A DNA stretch of 16,431 bases from an uncultured Pseudomonadota bacterium (GCA_913056375.1 CAJXNF010000022.1:1-16431), one strand, 5' to 3'. Positions 1 to 7,766 are shown, counted from the stretch's first letter. Program-made: numbers and translations. Notes: generated from the sequence alone by a model not told the origin.

Positions 1-314
1 TTTTTATTGGACTCTCCGTCGGAGTTCACTACACAGGGATTACTTTAGCCGAAGTACGTAGAGATATATTTGCTGGAGTCGTCTACAGCGTAGTCCTAGC
101 CACAATAAGTGGCTGCTTTATCATGATGATCATCAAACTAGGGATCGCCTCAGAATTGAATGCGCTCTTGGCTTTTCTGGCAGGGGGACAGGCAGAAATG
201 ATGATGATCGCAGTTATCACCGGGGCCGATTTAACCTACGTACTGACTCACCACTTGACTCGCTTGATCTTAGTGGTGTTGGGAGCACCCATCGTTCATC
301 GGCTTTTACCATGA
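1..314 (+). CDS. AbrB-family integral membrane protein, C-terminal part (5' end outside window)
   Basis: The reading frame is open from the left edge (first full codon at base 3) to TGA at 312-314, giving 103 residues of a C-terminus. It is strongly hydrophobic, with about three membrane-spanning stretches. It carries the signature of the AbrB/'ammonia monooxygenase' membrane family: a segment resembling AFxPGGxAEM (here LAFLAGGQAEMMMIAV), then GADLTYVLTHHLTRLILV near the end, matching the family's THHxxR pattern. These proteins are predicted inner-membrane transporters made of duplicated AbrB units; the E. coli member is linked to aidB expression, but the substrate is generally unknown. The family assignment is by motif recognition, and the function beyond 'membrane protein' is not established. 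The gene ends 8 bases from the stop of the convergent pmbA, leaving no room for its own terminator. Confidence 0.8.
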   Translation, partial: FIGLSVGVHYTGITLAEVRRDIFAGVVYSVVLATISGCFIMMIIKLGIASELNALLAFLAGGQAEMMMIAVITGADLTYVLTHHLTRLILVVLGAPIVHRLLP

Positions 315-322
315 GGAGGCTA

Positions 323-1663
323 TCAGGTGCCGCTAATGCTCATCTTATTGATGCGGAAGGGAGGAGTTAGGATCGGGTTTCTTGTGTCAACTTCGCAGCC
401 AATCAGATCAAGATTGTGCAACATCTGTTGGAAGGTGCTGGCAATAGTGAATTCACTGACAGGTTCTGCCAACTTACCATCACGGATCCAAAGCCCCTGT
501 GCTCCCCGGGAATAATCACCTGTGGTAACATTTACTCCCTGGCCACTCATAGAGGTCAAATAAAGACCATTATCCACGCTACTGATCAACTCTTCTTCTG
601 TATATTTTCCAGGCTCTAGCACTAGATTGGAAATACCACCTGCATGACCTGTGGATTCCATCTTTAATTTGTTTCCAGCATAAGTGGAGAGCATGTAATT
701 AACTAGCTTACCATCTTCAATCAAAGTCAACGGTTTGGCGATGACCCCCTCACTGTCGAAATAACGACTTCCTAACATTCCTGAAAGCAGTGGTTGATCC
801 GATAATTGGATTTGTGGATTAGCAACCAACTCGCCTAGCTTATCCATCAGAAAAGACTGTTTCCTGAAAACATGATCCCCCATCATCGCAGAACTGCAAC
901 TCGCTAAGAAGCTCCGGGCCATCTCCGCACTAAAAACAACAGGCACTTCGCAGGTAGGTGGTTTGATTGCCCCCAACTTGCGAAGCGTCCGTTGACATGC
1001 TTTATCTGCAATTGATTCAAGGGACTCTAACTTCTCCCAGAATCTTGCGCTGCTAAACCAGCCATCGGTTTGCTTTCTTCCGGTATTCAGTCCTGAAGTG
1101 GCTTTATCTTCTGTAACTACCGAAATGCCAACACTGTAGAGCGTTTTAGAATAACCGTCCAAGAACCCATTTGAATCAGCGTGCACTGTGTGAGAAACAA
1201 GGTCCGAATAGTAGGCCTGCTCAGAGCGTAAGCTAGACTCCAAAGCAAGAGTCTTCTCCTCTAACTCAATCGCCATCGCTACTTTTTGCTCAGACTGATG
1301 AATCGGAAAATCAGGATCTGAAAATTCCAACGTAACATCGGCACGTCCCTGTAGTTTTGGATCAGGAAGACTATAAAAAGGATCCTTGCCCATGAATGGC
1401 AAAGACTGCATGGCTGAACGCATCAATGGACGAAGAGTTTCCAACCGGAGGTCATTCGAAGAAATTGTTGAACGTTGCTGATCTTGACATAGTGTCACGT
1501 ACATCCCAGCAGAGCCCGATTCCTTCAAAGATTCGATTTTTCCATCACGAACTTCCACCTGAAAGGAAACTGCGTTGACAAGCGAAGTTGAGACTTGATC
1601 GGCTCCCAGTTTCTTTCCGTATTCGACAATATTTGATGCCAACTGCTTGTACTGATCAATCAC
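323..1663 (-). CDS. pmbA: PmbA/TldE, partner subunit of the TldD/TldE metalloprotease
   Basis: This is a 446-residue protein of the PmbA (TldE) family; E. coli PmbA has about 450 residues. Family blocks are clear: FDSEGV near residues 302-307, STGHAGGI at 337-344 and TGDYSRGAQGLW at 381-392. The TldD-type HExxxH zinc motif is absent, as expected for this subunit. In E. coli, TldE forms a heterodimer with TldD, where only TldD carries the zinc; the complex processes microcin B17 precursor and degrades unfolded peptides such as CcdA. I chose the GTG start at 1663-1661. It overlaps the tldD stop (GTGA) and follows a strong AGGAGG, and the family's N-terminus begins about there. The frame stays open upstream to an ATG at 1750, but those 29 codons lie inside tldD and do not look like the family. 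Translation is probably coupled to tldD. Confidence 0.93.
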   Translation of the reverse strand: MIDQYKQLASNIVEYGKKLGADQVSTSLVNAVSFQVEVRDGKIESLKESGSAGMYVTLCQDQQRSTISSNDLRLETLRPLMRSAMQSLPFMGKDPFYSLPDPKLQGRADVTLEFSDPDFPIHQSEQKVAMAIELEEKTLALESSLRSEQAYYSDLVSHTVHADSNGFLDGYSKTLYSVGISVVTEDKATSGLNTGRKQTDGWFSSARFWEKLESLESIADKACQRTLRKLGAIKPPTCEVPVVFSAEMARSFLASCSSAMMGDHVFRKQSFLMDKLGELVANPQIQLSDQPLLSGMLGSRYFDSEGVIAKPLTLIEDGKLVNYMLSTYAGNKLKMESTGHAGGISNLVLEPGKYTEEELISSVDNGLYLTSMSGQGVNVTTGDYSRGAQGLWIRDGKLAEPVSEFTIASTFQQMLHNLDLIGCEVDTRNPILTPPFRINKMSISGT

Positions 1664-3156
1664 ATTCCTCCTACAGTCATTTCTGAGATCAATACGGTTG
1701 GCAAGCCCACACCGACCGGTACACTCTGCCCATCTTTTCCACAGGTCCAAATCCCTTCACTGAACGCAAAATCATTCCCCACAAGACTAACCCGTGACAT
1801 AGCATCTGGCCCATTACCGATCAATGTCAGATTCTTGATGGGCTTAGTTATTTTCCCCTTTTCAACTAAGTAGGCCACTGTCGGCACAAAGACAAAATCC
1901 CCATTTGAAATATCTACCTGTCCTCCACTGAAGGAAACACAGTAAATTCCCTGATCCACTGCCTCAAGAATCTCTTCAGGATCCGTTTCGCCATTGGCTA
2001 AGTAGGTGGTCGTCATTCTTGGCATGGGGTAATGCGCATACGATTCCCTTCGACCATTGCCTGTGGGCTCTAGATCATAGTGTGCAGCACTAATCCGATC
2101 ATGCATGTAGCCCCGTAAAATTCCGTTTTCAATTAAGAGATTTTGGCTTGGCAGAAACCCCTCATCATCACAATTCAGGGCTCCCCGGTCATGGTCAATA
2201 GTACCCGTGTCATAGATCGTACAAAGGGGGGACGCTACCTGTTCACCAATTCGCCCACTGTAGGCCGAAGATCCCTTCCGATTGAAATCTGCCTCAAGTG
2301 GGTGACCAACCGCCTCATGCAACAAAATCCCAGATTGTGCTGGGCCAAGAATAACTGGCATTGAACCTGATGGAGCTTGTTCTGCTCCCAGCAGAAGAAT
2401 TGCTTCTGCTGCTGCCTTTTTGCCGATTTGATTGGGATGATCCTCCGCTTCCAAAAAAGGCAGGCCGACTCTTCCCCCAACACCAGCAGAACCTGTCTGA
2501 ACATTTTTTTCTTCTTGAGCAACACAATGCACATTCATTCGGAACATCGGCCGGACGTCACTCACAAAACGTCCATCAGAGGTCACGATTCTAACAATAT
2601 CAACGGTATCTACCATTGAAACGGTGACTCGCTTGATTCGTGGATCGAAGTCATGGGCTGCTCGCTCTGCAGCTTGAATTTTCGTGATTTTGTCTGCCAG
2701 AGGGAGATCGGTTACCGTCCGCATCACAGGATAATGATTCGAGGGTTTTAACCTGTTGAATCGGTAGCCTTCGTGTTCTTTGACCGTAGCTGAGGTCGCA
2801 ATTGAGGCTGCAGTTCGGGCCGCTCGTTGCATTGCATCCAAGCTGAGATCTTCACTGTAGGCATAACCCGTTTGATCTCCTTTCAGGACCCTCACGCCTA
2901 CTCCTTTGGAGATGGAAATTGAAGAGTTTTTGATGATACTCTCCTCCATTACCACAGAGGTCCGGTAAGCGTATTCAAAGTACAGATCTGCATAATCACC
3001 TCCCCGGGAAAGCGCGGCTTGCAGTACCTGACGCATGTGGGAATCAGTCACCCCCATTTGGCCTTCAAATAGGGCCTTGGCCATTTGATCTGGGGTTCCA
3101 GTTGGAAGTTGCAGTACCGTTTCCTGCTCTTCAAGGAGTGCTTCTTCTTGGTCCAT
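1660..3156 (-). CDS. tldD: TldD, zinc metalloprotease catalytic subunit
   Basis: The protein has 498 residues; E. coli TldD has about 481. The zinc motif HExxxH is visible as LLHEAVGHPLEAD, with His280, Glu281 and His285. The conserved cysteine near the C-terminus, a metal ligand in the family, lies in CGKDGQSVPVGVG at residue 472. The core runs from about residue 45 (GGDYADLYFEY) to the C-terminal TVGGM. Residues 1-40 form an acidic, less conserved extension compared with E. coli. With PmbA, encoded immediately downstream and overlapping by 4 bases, it should form the cytoplasmic TldD/TldE protease that cleaves unfolded or small peptide substrates. The ATG at 3156 is preceded by AGGA about 7 bases upstream. 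No RiPP or microcin precursor is apparent nearby, so a housekeeping proteolytic role is more likely than toxin maturation here. Confidence 0.96.
   Translation of the reverse strand: MDQEEALLEEQETVLQLPTGTPDQMAKALFEGQMGVTDSHMRQVLQAALSRGGDYADLYFEYAYRTSVVMEESIIKNSSISISKGVGVRVLKGDQTGYAYSEDLSLDAMQRAARTAASIATSATVKEHEGYRFNRLKPSNHYPVMRTVTDLPLADKITKIQAAERAAHDFDPRIKRVTVSMVDTVDIVRIVTSDGRFVSDVRPMFRMNVHCVAQEEKNVQTGSAGVGGRVGLPFLEAEDHPNQIGKKAAAEAILLLGAEQAPSGSMPVILGPAQSGILLHEAVGHPLEADFNRKGSSAYSGRIGEQVASPLCTIYDTGTIDHDRGALNCDDEGFLPSQNLLIENGILRGYMHDRISAAHYDLEPTGNGRRESYAHYPMPRMTTTYLANGETDPEEILEAVDQGIYCVSFSGGQVDISNGDFVFVPTVAYLVEKGKITKPIKNLTLIGNGPDAMSRVSLVGNDFAFSEGIWTCGKDGQSVPVGVGLPTVLISEMTVGGM
1666..1672 (-). promoter_or_regulatory. 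Shine-Dalgarno of pmbA, inside the end of tldD
   Basis: AGGAGGA on the minus strand lies within the last codons of tldD (the Val-Gly-Gly part of its C-terminus), two bases before the GTG at 1663. The spacing is short but the match is strong. It is the main reason for preferring GTG 1663 over the upstream ATG at 1750. Confidence 0.6.
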
Positions 3157-3170
3157 TAAAATTCCTGTAG

Positions 3171-3199
3171 TTGACAGGCTGCTGGGGGAAATCTCTATT
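3171..3199 (+). promoter_or_regulatory. Candidate sigma70-type promoter for the exported protein at 3236
   Basis: TTGACA at 3171-3176 is followed after 17 bases by TCTATT (3194-3199), which matches four of six bases of the -10 consensus. It lies in the 79-base divergent gap between tldD and the gene at 3236 and would start transcription about 30 bases before that ATG. TTGACA also occurs several times by chance inside genes here, so this is only suggestive. I see no convincing promoter facing tldD in the same gap. Confidence 0.35.
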
Positions 3200-3235
3200 G
3201 GCTAGAGTCCACGGCAAGTTGAAAAGGGCAAAAAA

Positions 3236-3763
3236 ATGTTGTTCCTGAAACAAAAGACTTCGCAACTCAAAGTGATACGAACTGGTATCTTTCATGAAAG
3301 AGTGGCGAAAATTAGACCAACCCTCTTAATCTTCAGCTTGGCAACCCTGGTTATCTGGCTAGGTCTTCTCCCCAATGTGCTGGCAGGAGATGATCAATTA
3401 CGTTACCAAAGATTTATGGCCGAGCAGAACCGCTATGGCAAGCCAAGACCGCGAACCGGAGATCGAGAGTCTGGCTATGCCGCTGAACATATGATCCGTA
3501 ATAATCTGTGGTTTGTCGATGAATTAAAGTCTCCCCCCTACCGAGGGGCACGTGATCCCAATCTCTACCAACGGCACTTTCAGACCAGTCAGACTGTCAA
3601 CAAAATGGTGCCGATTCCAAAAATTCGCCAAAGTGAGGCTGAGATCAACTCTGCTTACAAAGCCGCTGAAATGACAAGAAAATCTAATCGTTTTTCCCGT
3701 ACCCCCCAAGATATCCAAGGTTTTCGACAAGCTCGCCGCAACTATTTGAATCGTCAACGCTGA
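3236..3763 (+). CDS. Small exported basic protein of unknown function
   Basis: I do not recognise this 175-residue protein. A hydrophobic helix at about residues 29-45 is followed by a signal-peptidase-like site (NVLA/GDD, after Ala50), so it is probably secreted or periplasmic with a mature part of about 125 residues. The mature part has no cysteine, is rich in Arg, Asn, Gln and Tyr, and is clearly basic, ending in a run of Arg/Asn/Gln. The 28 residues before the hydrophobic core are long for a signal peptide. A GTG at 3302 (residue 23) would give a compact Met-Ala-Lys-Ile-Arg start and a more typical signal. The listed ATG has only a weak AAGGG upstream. The gene is divergent from tldD and 104 bases ahead of purC. 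Reality as a gene is supported by the export signal and its fit between neighbours; function is unknown. Confidence 0.7.
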   Translation: MLFLKQKTSQLKVIRTGIFHERVAKIRPTLLIFSLATLVIWLGLLPNVLAGDDQLRYQRFMAEQNRYGKPRPRTGDRESGYAAEHMIRNNLWFVDELKSPPYRGARDPNLYQRHFQTSQTVNKMVPIPKIRQSEAEINSAYKAAEMTRKSNRFSRTPQDIQGFRQARRNYLNRQR

Positions 3764-3801
3764 AGAATTGAAAACTCCTTGCTCCGCCCTCGGATAACCC
3801 T

Positions 3802-3830
3802 TTGACATTTTAGAGGAGTCCGATAACTAT
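3802..3830 (+). promoter_or_regulatory. Candidate promoter of the pur operon
   Basis: TTGACA at 3802-3807 is followed by the AT-rich stretch TAACTAT (3824-3830) at 16-17 bases. The -10 match is weak. It is the best promoter-like pair in the 104 bases before purC and would give a leader of only about 30 bases. No purine riboswitch fits in such a leader and none is visible. Confidence 0.35.
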
Positions 3831-3844
3831 TTCAGACTTCTCCT
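3814..3844. promoter_or_regulatory. Imperfect inverted repeat over the putative pur -10 region, possible operator
   Basis: AGGAGTC (3814-3820) is repeated in inverted form as GACTTCTCCT (3835-3844). Seven base pairs form with a three-base bulge around a 14-base centre that contains the candidate -10 element. The position between promoter and purC suits an operator or a small leader hairpin. There is no run of T after it, so it is not a standard terminator. The regulator is unknown, and the match could be chance. Confidence 0.3.
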
Positions 3845-3867
3845 ACAAACAAATCATTCGATCTTCG

Positions 3868-4602
3868 ATGCAGAGCACCCATCTATCGCCCTCCACTCTT
3901 CTCTACGAAGGAAAAGCCAAGCAGCTTTTTTTGACAGATGACCCTCAAGTTCTGTGGGTTCGTTACAAAGATGACGCAACAGCTTTTAACGGACAGAAAT
4001 TCGATAGGCTCCTTGGCAAGGGTGTTTTAAACAATTTGATCAGTGCCCAAATTTTCAAAGACCTCGCCGACTTTGGTATTCCCAGCCATTTCATTGATAG
4101 GGTCTCTGATATTGAACAATTGGTACGTCGTGTAGAAATCATCCCGTTGGAGGTCGTGGTCCGGAATGTAGTAGCTGGTTCTCTCGCGAAGAGACTTGGT
4201 TGGGAAGAAGGACGTTCCTTAAAGCAGCCAATTGTTGAATTTTACTACAAAAATGACGACCTTGGGGATCCCCTACTGACTGAAAATCATATTGACCTGC
4301 TTGACTTGGCCACAACCCAAGAAATCAAGGAATTGAGAGAAGGGGCTCTACAAATCAATGATTTTCTCACCAAAAGATTCAGCAAAATTGATCTACAATT
4401 AGTTGATTTCAAGCTCGAATTTGGTCGTCAGCCAGATGGGTCATTGATTCTTGCCGATGAGATTTCTCCAGATACTTGCCGACTTTGGGATGGAAAAACC
4501 AATGAAAAAATGGATAAGGACCGTTTTCGTCGTAACCTTGGGGGTTTAGTGGAAGCGTATCAAGAGGTTTGGAACCGATTACACGTGGGGAAAGATGCTT
4601 AA
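3868..4602 (+). CDS. purC: SAICAR synthetase (phosphoribosylaminoimidazole-succinocarboxamide synthase)
   Basis: PurC joins aspartate to carboxyaminoimidazole ribonucleotide (CAIR) using ATP, forming SAICAR in purine synthesis. The 244-residue length is typical of the family. Its motifs are present in order: YEGKAK (13-18), KDDATAFNG (34-42), PLEVVVRNVVAGS (93-105), DPLLTENH (134-141), LVDFKLEFG (178-186) and LADEISPDTCRLWD (195-208). The ATG at 3868 fits the family N-terminus, although no clear Shine-Dalgarno lies before it. It is the first gene of the pur operon, and its last 8 bases overlap purS. The enzyme's substrate would come from PurE/PurK and its product is used by PurB; none of these is in the window, so they must be encoded elsewhere. 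Confidence 0.97.
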   Translation: MQSTHLSPSTLLYEGKAKQLFLTDDPQVLWVRYKDDATAFNGQKFDRLLGKGVLNNLISAQIFKDLADFGIPSHFIDRVSDIEQLVRRVEIIPLEVVVRNVVAGSLAKRLGWEEGRSLKQPIVEFYYKNDDLGDPLLTENHIDLLDLATTQEIKELREGALQINDFLTKRFSKIDLQLVDFKLEFGRQPDGSLILADEISPDTCRLWDGKTNEKMDKDRFRRNLGGLVEAYQEVWNRLHVGKDA

Positions 4603-4843
4603 GGGGGTCATCACAGTGATGTTACAACCAAATGTGTTAGACGTTCAGGGCCAGGCTGTCCAAGGAGCTTTAAAGCATTTGGGCTTCGAGTCCGTGGAGA
4701 AGGTCCGTATCGGTCGCCAAATTGAAATGATCTTGCCCACAGAAGACCGCGAGGCTGCACGTCTCCAACTAAGGGAAATGGCGGAGCAATTGTTGGCCAA
4801 TCCAGTGATTGAAGATTTCCAGATCGACATCCAGGAAGCTTGA
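4595..4843 (+). CDS. purS: FGAM synthase subunit PurS
   Basis: This 82-residue protein matches the small PurS subunit, which bridges PurL and PurQ in the three-part formylglycinamidine ribonucleotide (FGAM) synthase of Bacillus-type bacteria. Recognisable blocks are VLDVQGQAVQGALKHLG, VRIGRQIEM and LLANPVIEDF, close to the B. subtilis protein over its full length. The ATG at 4595 overlaps the end of purC by 8 bases and follows GGGG four bases upstream. A later ATG at 4619 would delete the first beta strand and is unlikely. Its stop shares one base with the purQ start (TGATG), a tight coupling expected for subunits of one complex. Confidence 0.95.
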   Translation: MLKGVITVMLQPNVLDVQGQAVQGALKHLGFESVEKVRIGRQIEMILPTEDREAARLQLREMAEQLLANPVIEDFQIDIQEA

Positions 4844-5514
4844 TGCATTGTGCCGTTCTCGTTTTTCCTGGTTCAAATTGTGATGTTGATCTCTACAAGG
4901 CAATTCTACAAATAAAGGGAGCAACTGCGGAATACGTCTGGCACACAGACACAGATTTGGACCGCTTCGATGTGCTTTTGATACCCGGGGGATTTACTTA
5001 TGGTGATTACCTGAGACCTGGTGCTCTGGCTGGCGTCTCTCCAGTCATTGCTTCTGTGAAAAAAGCTGCCAATTCAGGCAAATTGGTTCTGGGGATTTGC
5101 AATGGATTCCAAATCTTAATTGAAGCAGGCTTGCTTCCCGGTGCTTTACTGCCCAATCAGAGTTTGCAGTTCATCTGTGATGTGGTCCCCGTAAAAGTGG
5201 TGCAGTCAAAATCCCCCTTCACTTCTAGCTACAATCATGGCGACCTCCTGAGACTTCCAATCGCGCATGGTTCAGGAAATTATTATTGTGACGAAGTTAC
5301 TCATCAGGAACTGGAGTCAAACGGTCAAATAGCATTCTCCTTTCCCCCAGAAAACAATCCCAATGGTTCTCTCGCTGGAATCACTGGTTTGTTGAATGAA
5401 CAAAGGAATGTCTTAGGAATGATGCCCCACCCGGAAAGAGCTGTGAAGCAGTGGCTTGGCAGTACTGATGGACTTAGACTCTTTCAATCCATGCTTGAAC
5501 ACCACACAGCCTGA
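4843..5514 (+). CDS. purQ: FGAM synthase glutaminase subunit PurQ
   Basis: PurQ is the class I glutamine amidotransferase subunit that releases ammonia from glutamine for PurL. The protein has 223 residues, close to B. subtilis PurQ. The nucleophile elbow GICNGFQ places the catalytic cysteine at residue 86. The His-Glu pair of the triad is in PHPER (His196, Glu198). The N-terminus VLVFPGSNCDVD and the IPGGFTYGDYLR block (47-58) are standard. The ATG at 4843 shares its A with the purS stop codon and has AGGA six bases before it. A TTG one codon earlier also keeps the frame open but is less likely. It acts with PurS and PurL, the flanking genes. Confidence 0.97.
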   Translation: MHCAVLVFPGSNCDVDLYKAILQIKGATAEYVWHTDTDLDRFDVLLIPGGFTYGDYLRPGALAGVSPVIASVKKAANSGKLVLGICNGFQILIEAGLLPGALLPNQSLQFICDVVPVKVVQSKSPFTSSYNHGDLLRLPIAHGSGNYYCDEVTHQELESNGQIAFSFPPENNPNGSLAGITGLLNEQRNVLGMMPHPERAVKQWLGSTDGLRLFQSMLEHHTA

Positions 5515-5518
5515 CTCA

Positions 5519-7744
5519 ATGCCTCAGGAACCCTCCCCTCAGCAAATCGCAGAGCAAACAATCTATCGTGAAATGGGATTGAACCCGGACGAGTACAATC
5601 GGATTGTAGAACTCTTGGGCCGCCAGCCAAACTATACAGAAACTGGCATCTTTGCCGTCATGTGGTCTGAGCACTGTAGCTACAAAAACTCGAAGCCTTT
5701 GTTGAAGTTATTTCCGACAGAAGGTCCCCAAGTACTTCAAGGCCCTGGGGAAGGAGCAGGAATAGTTGACATCGGTGATGGGTGGGCAGTCGTTTTCAAA
5801 GTTGAGAGTCACAATCACCCCACGGCGGTCGAGCCTTACCAAGGGGCTGCGACTGGGGTTGGTGGCATCTTGAGGGATATTTTTTCCATGGGAGCACGGC
5901 CGATTGCACTGATGAACTCTCTTCGATTCGGCACGCTTGATAAAGCACATAACCGGTATCTGCTTTCCCATGCTGTCTCAGGAATTGCCGCATATGGGAA
6001 TTGTATTGGTGTACCAACTGTTGGTGGTGAGGTCTTTCTGGAGACTTGCTACGATGAAAATCCTCTGGTCAATGTCTTCTGTCTGGGAATTGTAAAACAC
6101 GACCAGATTCAGCATGGCAAAGCAAGCGGTCTGGGAAATCCCGTTCTCTATCTGGGCAATGCGACAGGCCGAGATGGGATCCATGGTGCGACCTTCGCTT
6201 CGGAAGAACTGAGTGAGGGATCTGCCAGCAAACGCCCTGCTGTTCAAGTTGGTGACCCATTTGCTGGTAAAAGACTGTTAGAAGCCTGCTTGGAAATTTA
6301 CCAGACTGGAGCTGTGGTGAGTGTCCAGGATATGGGTGCAGCCGGATTAACCTGCAGCAGCACCGAAATGGGTTTCAAGGGACAAACTGGTATTGACCTA
6401 AACCTTGATAAAGTTCCAAAGCGAGCTGAATCAATGACAGCTTATGAGATTATGCTCTCCGAATCCCAGGAGAGAATGCTTTTTGTCATTGAAAAAGGTC
6501 GGGAGTCAGAAGTTCAAAAGATCTGTGACAAGTGGGAACTACCGAACGCGATTGTTGGAGAGGTAACCAACAACCAGCATTTGAGCTTATTCCAAGACGG
6601 TCAGCAAGTGGCAAACCTACCGCTTGATGCATGCTGTGAGCTGACACCCGTTTATCAGAGGGAAGCTCATCCTCCAGAAAAAGAGACGCTTCCAAAAAGT
6701 TCATCTCCAGAAAAAGAACCGAAGAACTACCTTGAAGTTCTAAAACAACTCCTTGTTCATCCAAATATCTCAGATAAATCTTGGGTCTATCAACAATATG
6801 ATTCGATGGTGGGGACACGGACTGCTCAGGGGCCAGGAGGTGATGCTGCTGTCATCATTTTAGAAGAATGCCAAAAAGCTTTGGCTATCAGCATGGACGG
6901 TAATAGCCGCTACGTTGTTCTCGATCCATATTTGGGTGGACTGATTACAGTTGCGGAAGCTGCCCGCAACGTTGTTTGTGCTGGGGCGAGACCGCTGGCG
7001 TTGACCGATGGACTGAATTATGGTTCGCCTGAAAAGCCAGAAATTTTCTGGCAGATGCAGGAATCTGTTCGAGGAATGGCCGAAGCCTGTGAGTTTTTAT
7101 CACTCCCAGTTACAGGGGGAAACGTCAGCCTCTACAATGAATCTCGAGGAGAAGCAATTTACCCAACACCAATCATTGGAATGGTTGGATTAATTGAGAA
7201 TCTTAACCATATAACCCCCTCAAATTTTCAGAGTCTGGGTGATCAAATCTGGCTTCTTGGTGAGACTTTCGCTGAGTTGGGGGGCTCCTGTTACCAAGAG
7301 ATCAGTTCAGGTAGAATCTTCGGCAACGCTCCTAAATTAGAATTGGATCGAGAAAAAAATCTTCAGGAAGCTGTTCTCGTTGCAATTGAAAGCGGCTTGG
7401 TTTCCTCTGCTCATGATTTATCTCTCGGAGGATTGGCCGTTGCACTTGTGAAAGCTTCTACCGAATCATTCACAGCTAGTGTAAGTTTTGAATCAGCTCT
7501 TCGGGCAGATGAATTTCTTTTCAGTGAAAGTCAATCACGGATCCTCCTAAGTATCCCAAATCAGTTTTCAGCATTACTCCAATCCATAATGTCTGAGCGC
7601 AAGATCCCTTCTTTGCTGATTGGTGAGGTTGTTTCTGATCAGTTTCGTATTTCTTTCAATGATGAACTGTTGATTCAAGATCAAATTCAATCTTTGAAAG
7701 CATGCTGGCGCGATGGCTTCCGAGACTACTTCACCAAAACTTGA
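5519..7744 (+). CDS. purL: FGAM synthase large subunit PurL (small, Bacillus-type form)
   Basis: PurL converts formylglycinamide ribonucleotide (FGAR) to FGAM with ATP, using ammonia from PurQ. The 741-residue length identifies the short three-subunit form, not the roughly 1300-residue fused enzyme of enterobacteria. Landmarks are SEHCSYKNSK (50-59), VESHNHPTAVEPYQGA (95-110), GGILRDIFSMGARP (115-128) and, in the second half, TAQGPGGDAAV. The start at ATG 5519 lies 4 bases after the purQ stop and aligns with the B. subtilis N-terminus. The open frame extends upstream to a TTG at 5456 inside purQ, which I reject. No good Shine-Dalgarno is seen, so translation may depend on coupling. A charged Pro/Glu/Lys/Ser linker at about 382-403, with a duplicated PEKE unit, joins the two halves. 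Confidence 0.97.
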   Translation: MPQEPSPQQIAEQTIYREMGLNPDEYNRIVELLGRQPNYTETGIFAVMWSEHCSYKNSKPLLKLFPTEGPQVLQGPGEGAGIVDIGDGWAVVFKVESHNHPTAVEPYQGAATGVGGILRDIFSMGARPIALMNSLRFGTLDKAHNRYLLSHAVSGIAAYGNCIGVPTVGGEVFLETCYDENPLVNVFCLGIVKHDQIQHGKASGLGNPVLYLGNATGRDGIHGATFASEELSEGSASKRPAVQVGDPFAGKRLLEACLEIYQTGAVVSVQDMGAAGLTCSSTEMGFKGQTGIDLNLDKVPKRAESMTAYEIMLSESQERMLFVIEKGRESEVQKICDKWELPNAIVGEVTNNQHLSLFQDGQQVANLPLDACCELTPVYQREAHPPEKETLPKSSSPEKEPKNYLEVLKQLLVHPNISDKSWVYQQYDSMVGTRTAQGPGGDAAVIILEECQKALAISMDGNSRYVVLDPYLGGLITVAEAARNVVCAGARPLALTDGLNYGSPEKPEIFWQMQESVRGMAEACEFLSLPVTGGNVSLYNESRGEAIYPTPIIGMVGLIENLNHITPSNFQSLGDQIWLLGETFAELGGSCYQEISSGRIFGNAPKLELDREKNLQEAVLVAIESGLVSSAHDLSLGGLAVALVKASTESFTASVSFESALRADEFLFSESQSRILLSIPNQFSALLQSIMSERKIPSLLIGEVVSDQFRISFNDELLIQDQIQSLKACWRDGFRDYFTKT
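6672..6717 (+). repeat. Pair of 13-base direct repeats in the purL linker
   Basis: CTCCAGAAAAAGA occurs at 6672-6684 and again at 6705-6717, offset by 33 bases (11 codons), so both copies are read in the same frame. They encode the two Pro-Glu-Lys-Glu units of the low-complexity linker between the two halves of PurL. A small in-frame duplication is the simplest origin. Confidence 0.6.
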
Positions 7745-7766
7745 TTATATCCCATAAAATCCAACC

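Noticed and set aside
2235..2619. Several open frames of 70-99 codons on both strands inside tldD
   Set aside because: They overlap a well-supported tldD, have no family features, and are rich in Cys, Phe and Ser as expected for shadow frames.
323..3763. RiPP/microcin locus built on tldD/pmbA and the small secreted protein
   Set aside because: TldD/TldE are widespread housekeeping proteins; the neighbouring exported protein has an ordinary signal peptide and no precursor-like core, and no modification enzyme or exporter is present.
3764..3867. Purine riboswitch upstream of purC
   Set aside because: The gap is 104 bases, the likely leader is about 30 bases, and no conserved purine-aptamer pattern is visible.
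3926..3936. T run followed by TTGACA inside purC, considered as an internal promoter
   Set aside because: It lies in the coding region with no suitable -10 partner that I can see; TTGACA recurs in several genes in this window by chance.
5456..5518. Extended purL start at TTG 5456 or ATG 5468
   Set aside because: The extra residues lie inside purQ in another frame and do not resemble PurL N-termini; ATG 5519 fits the family alignment.
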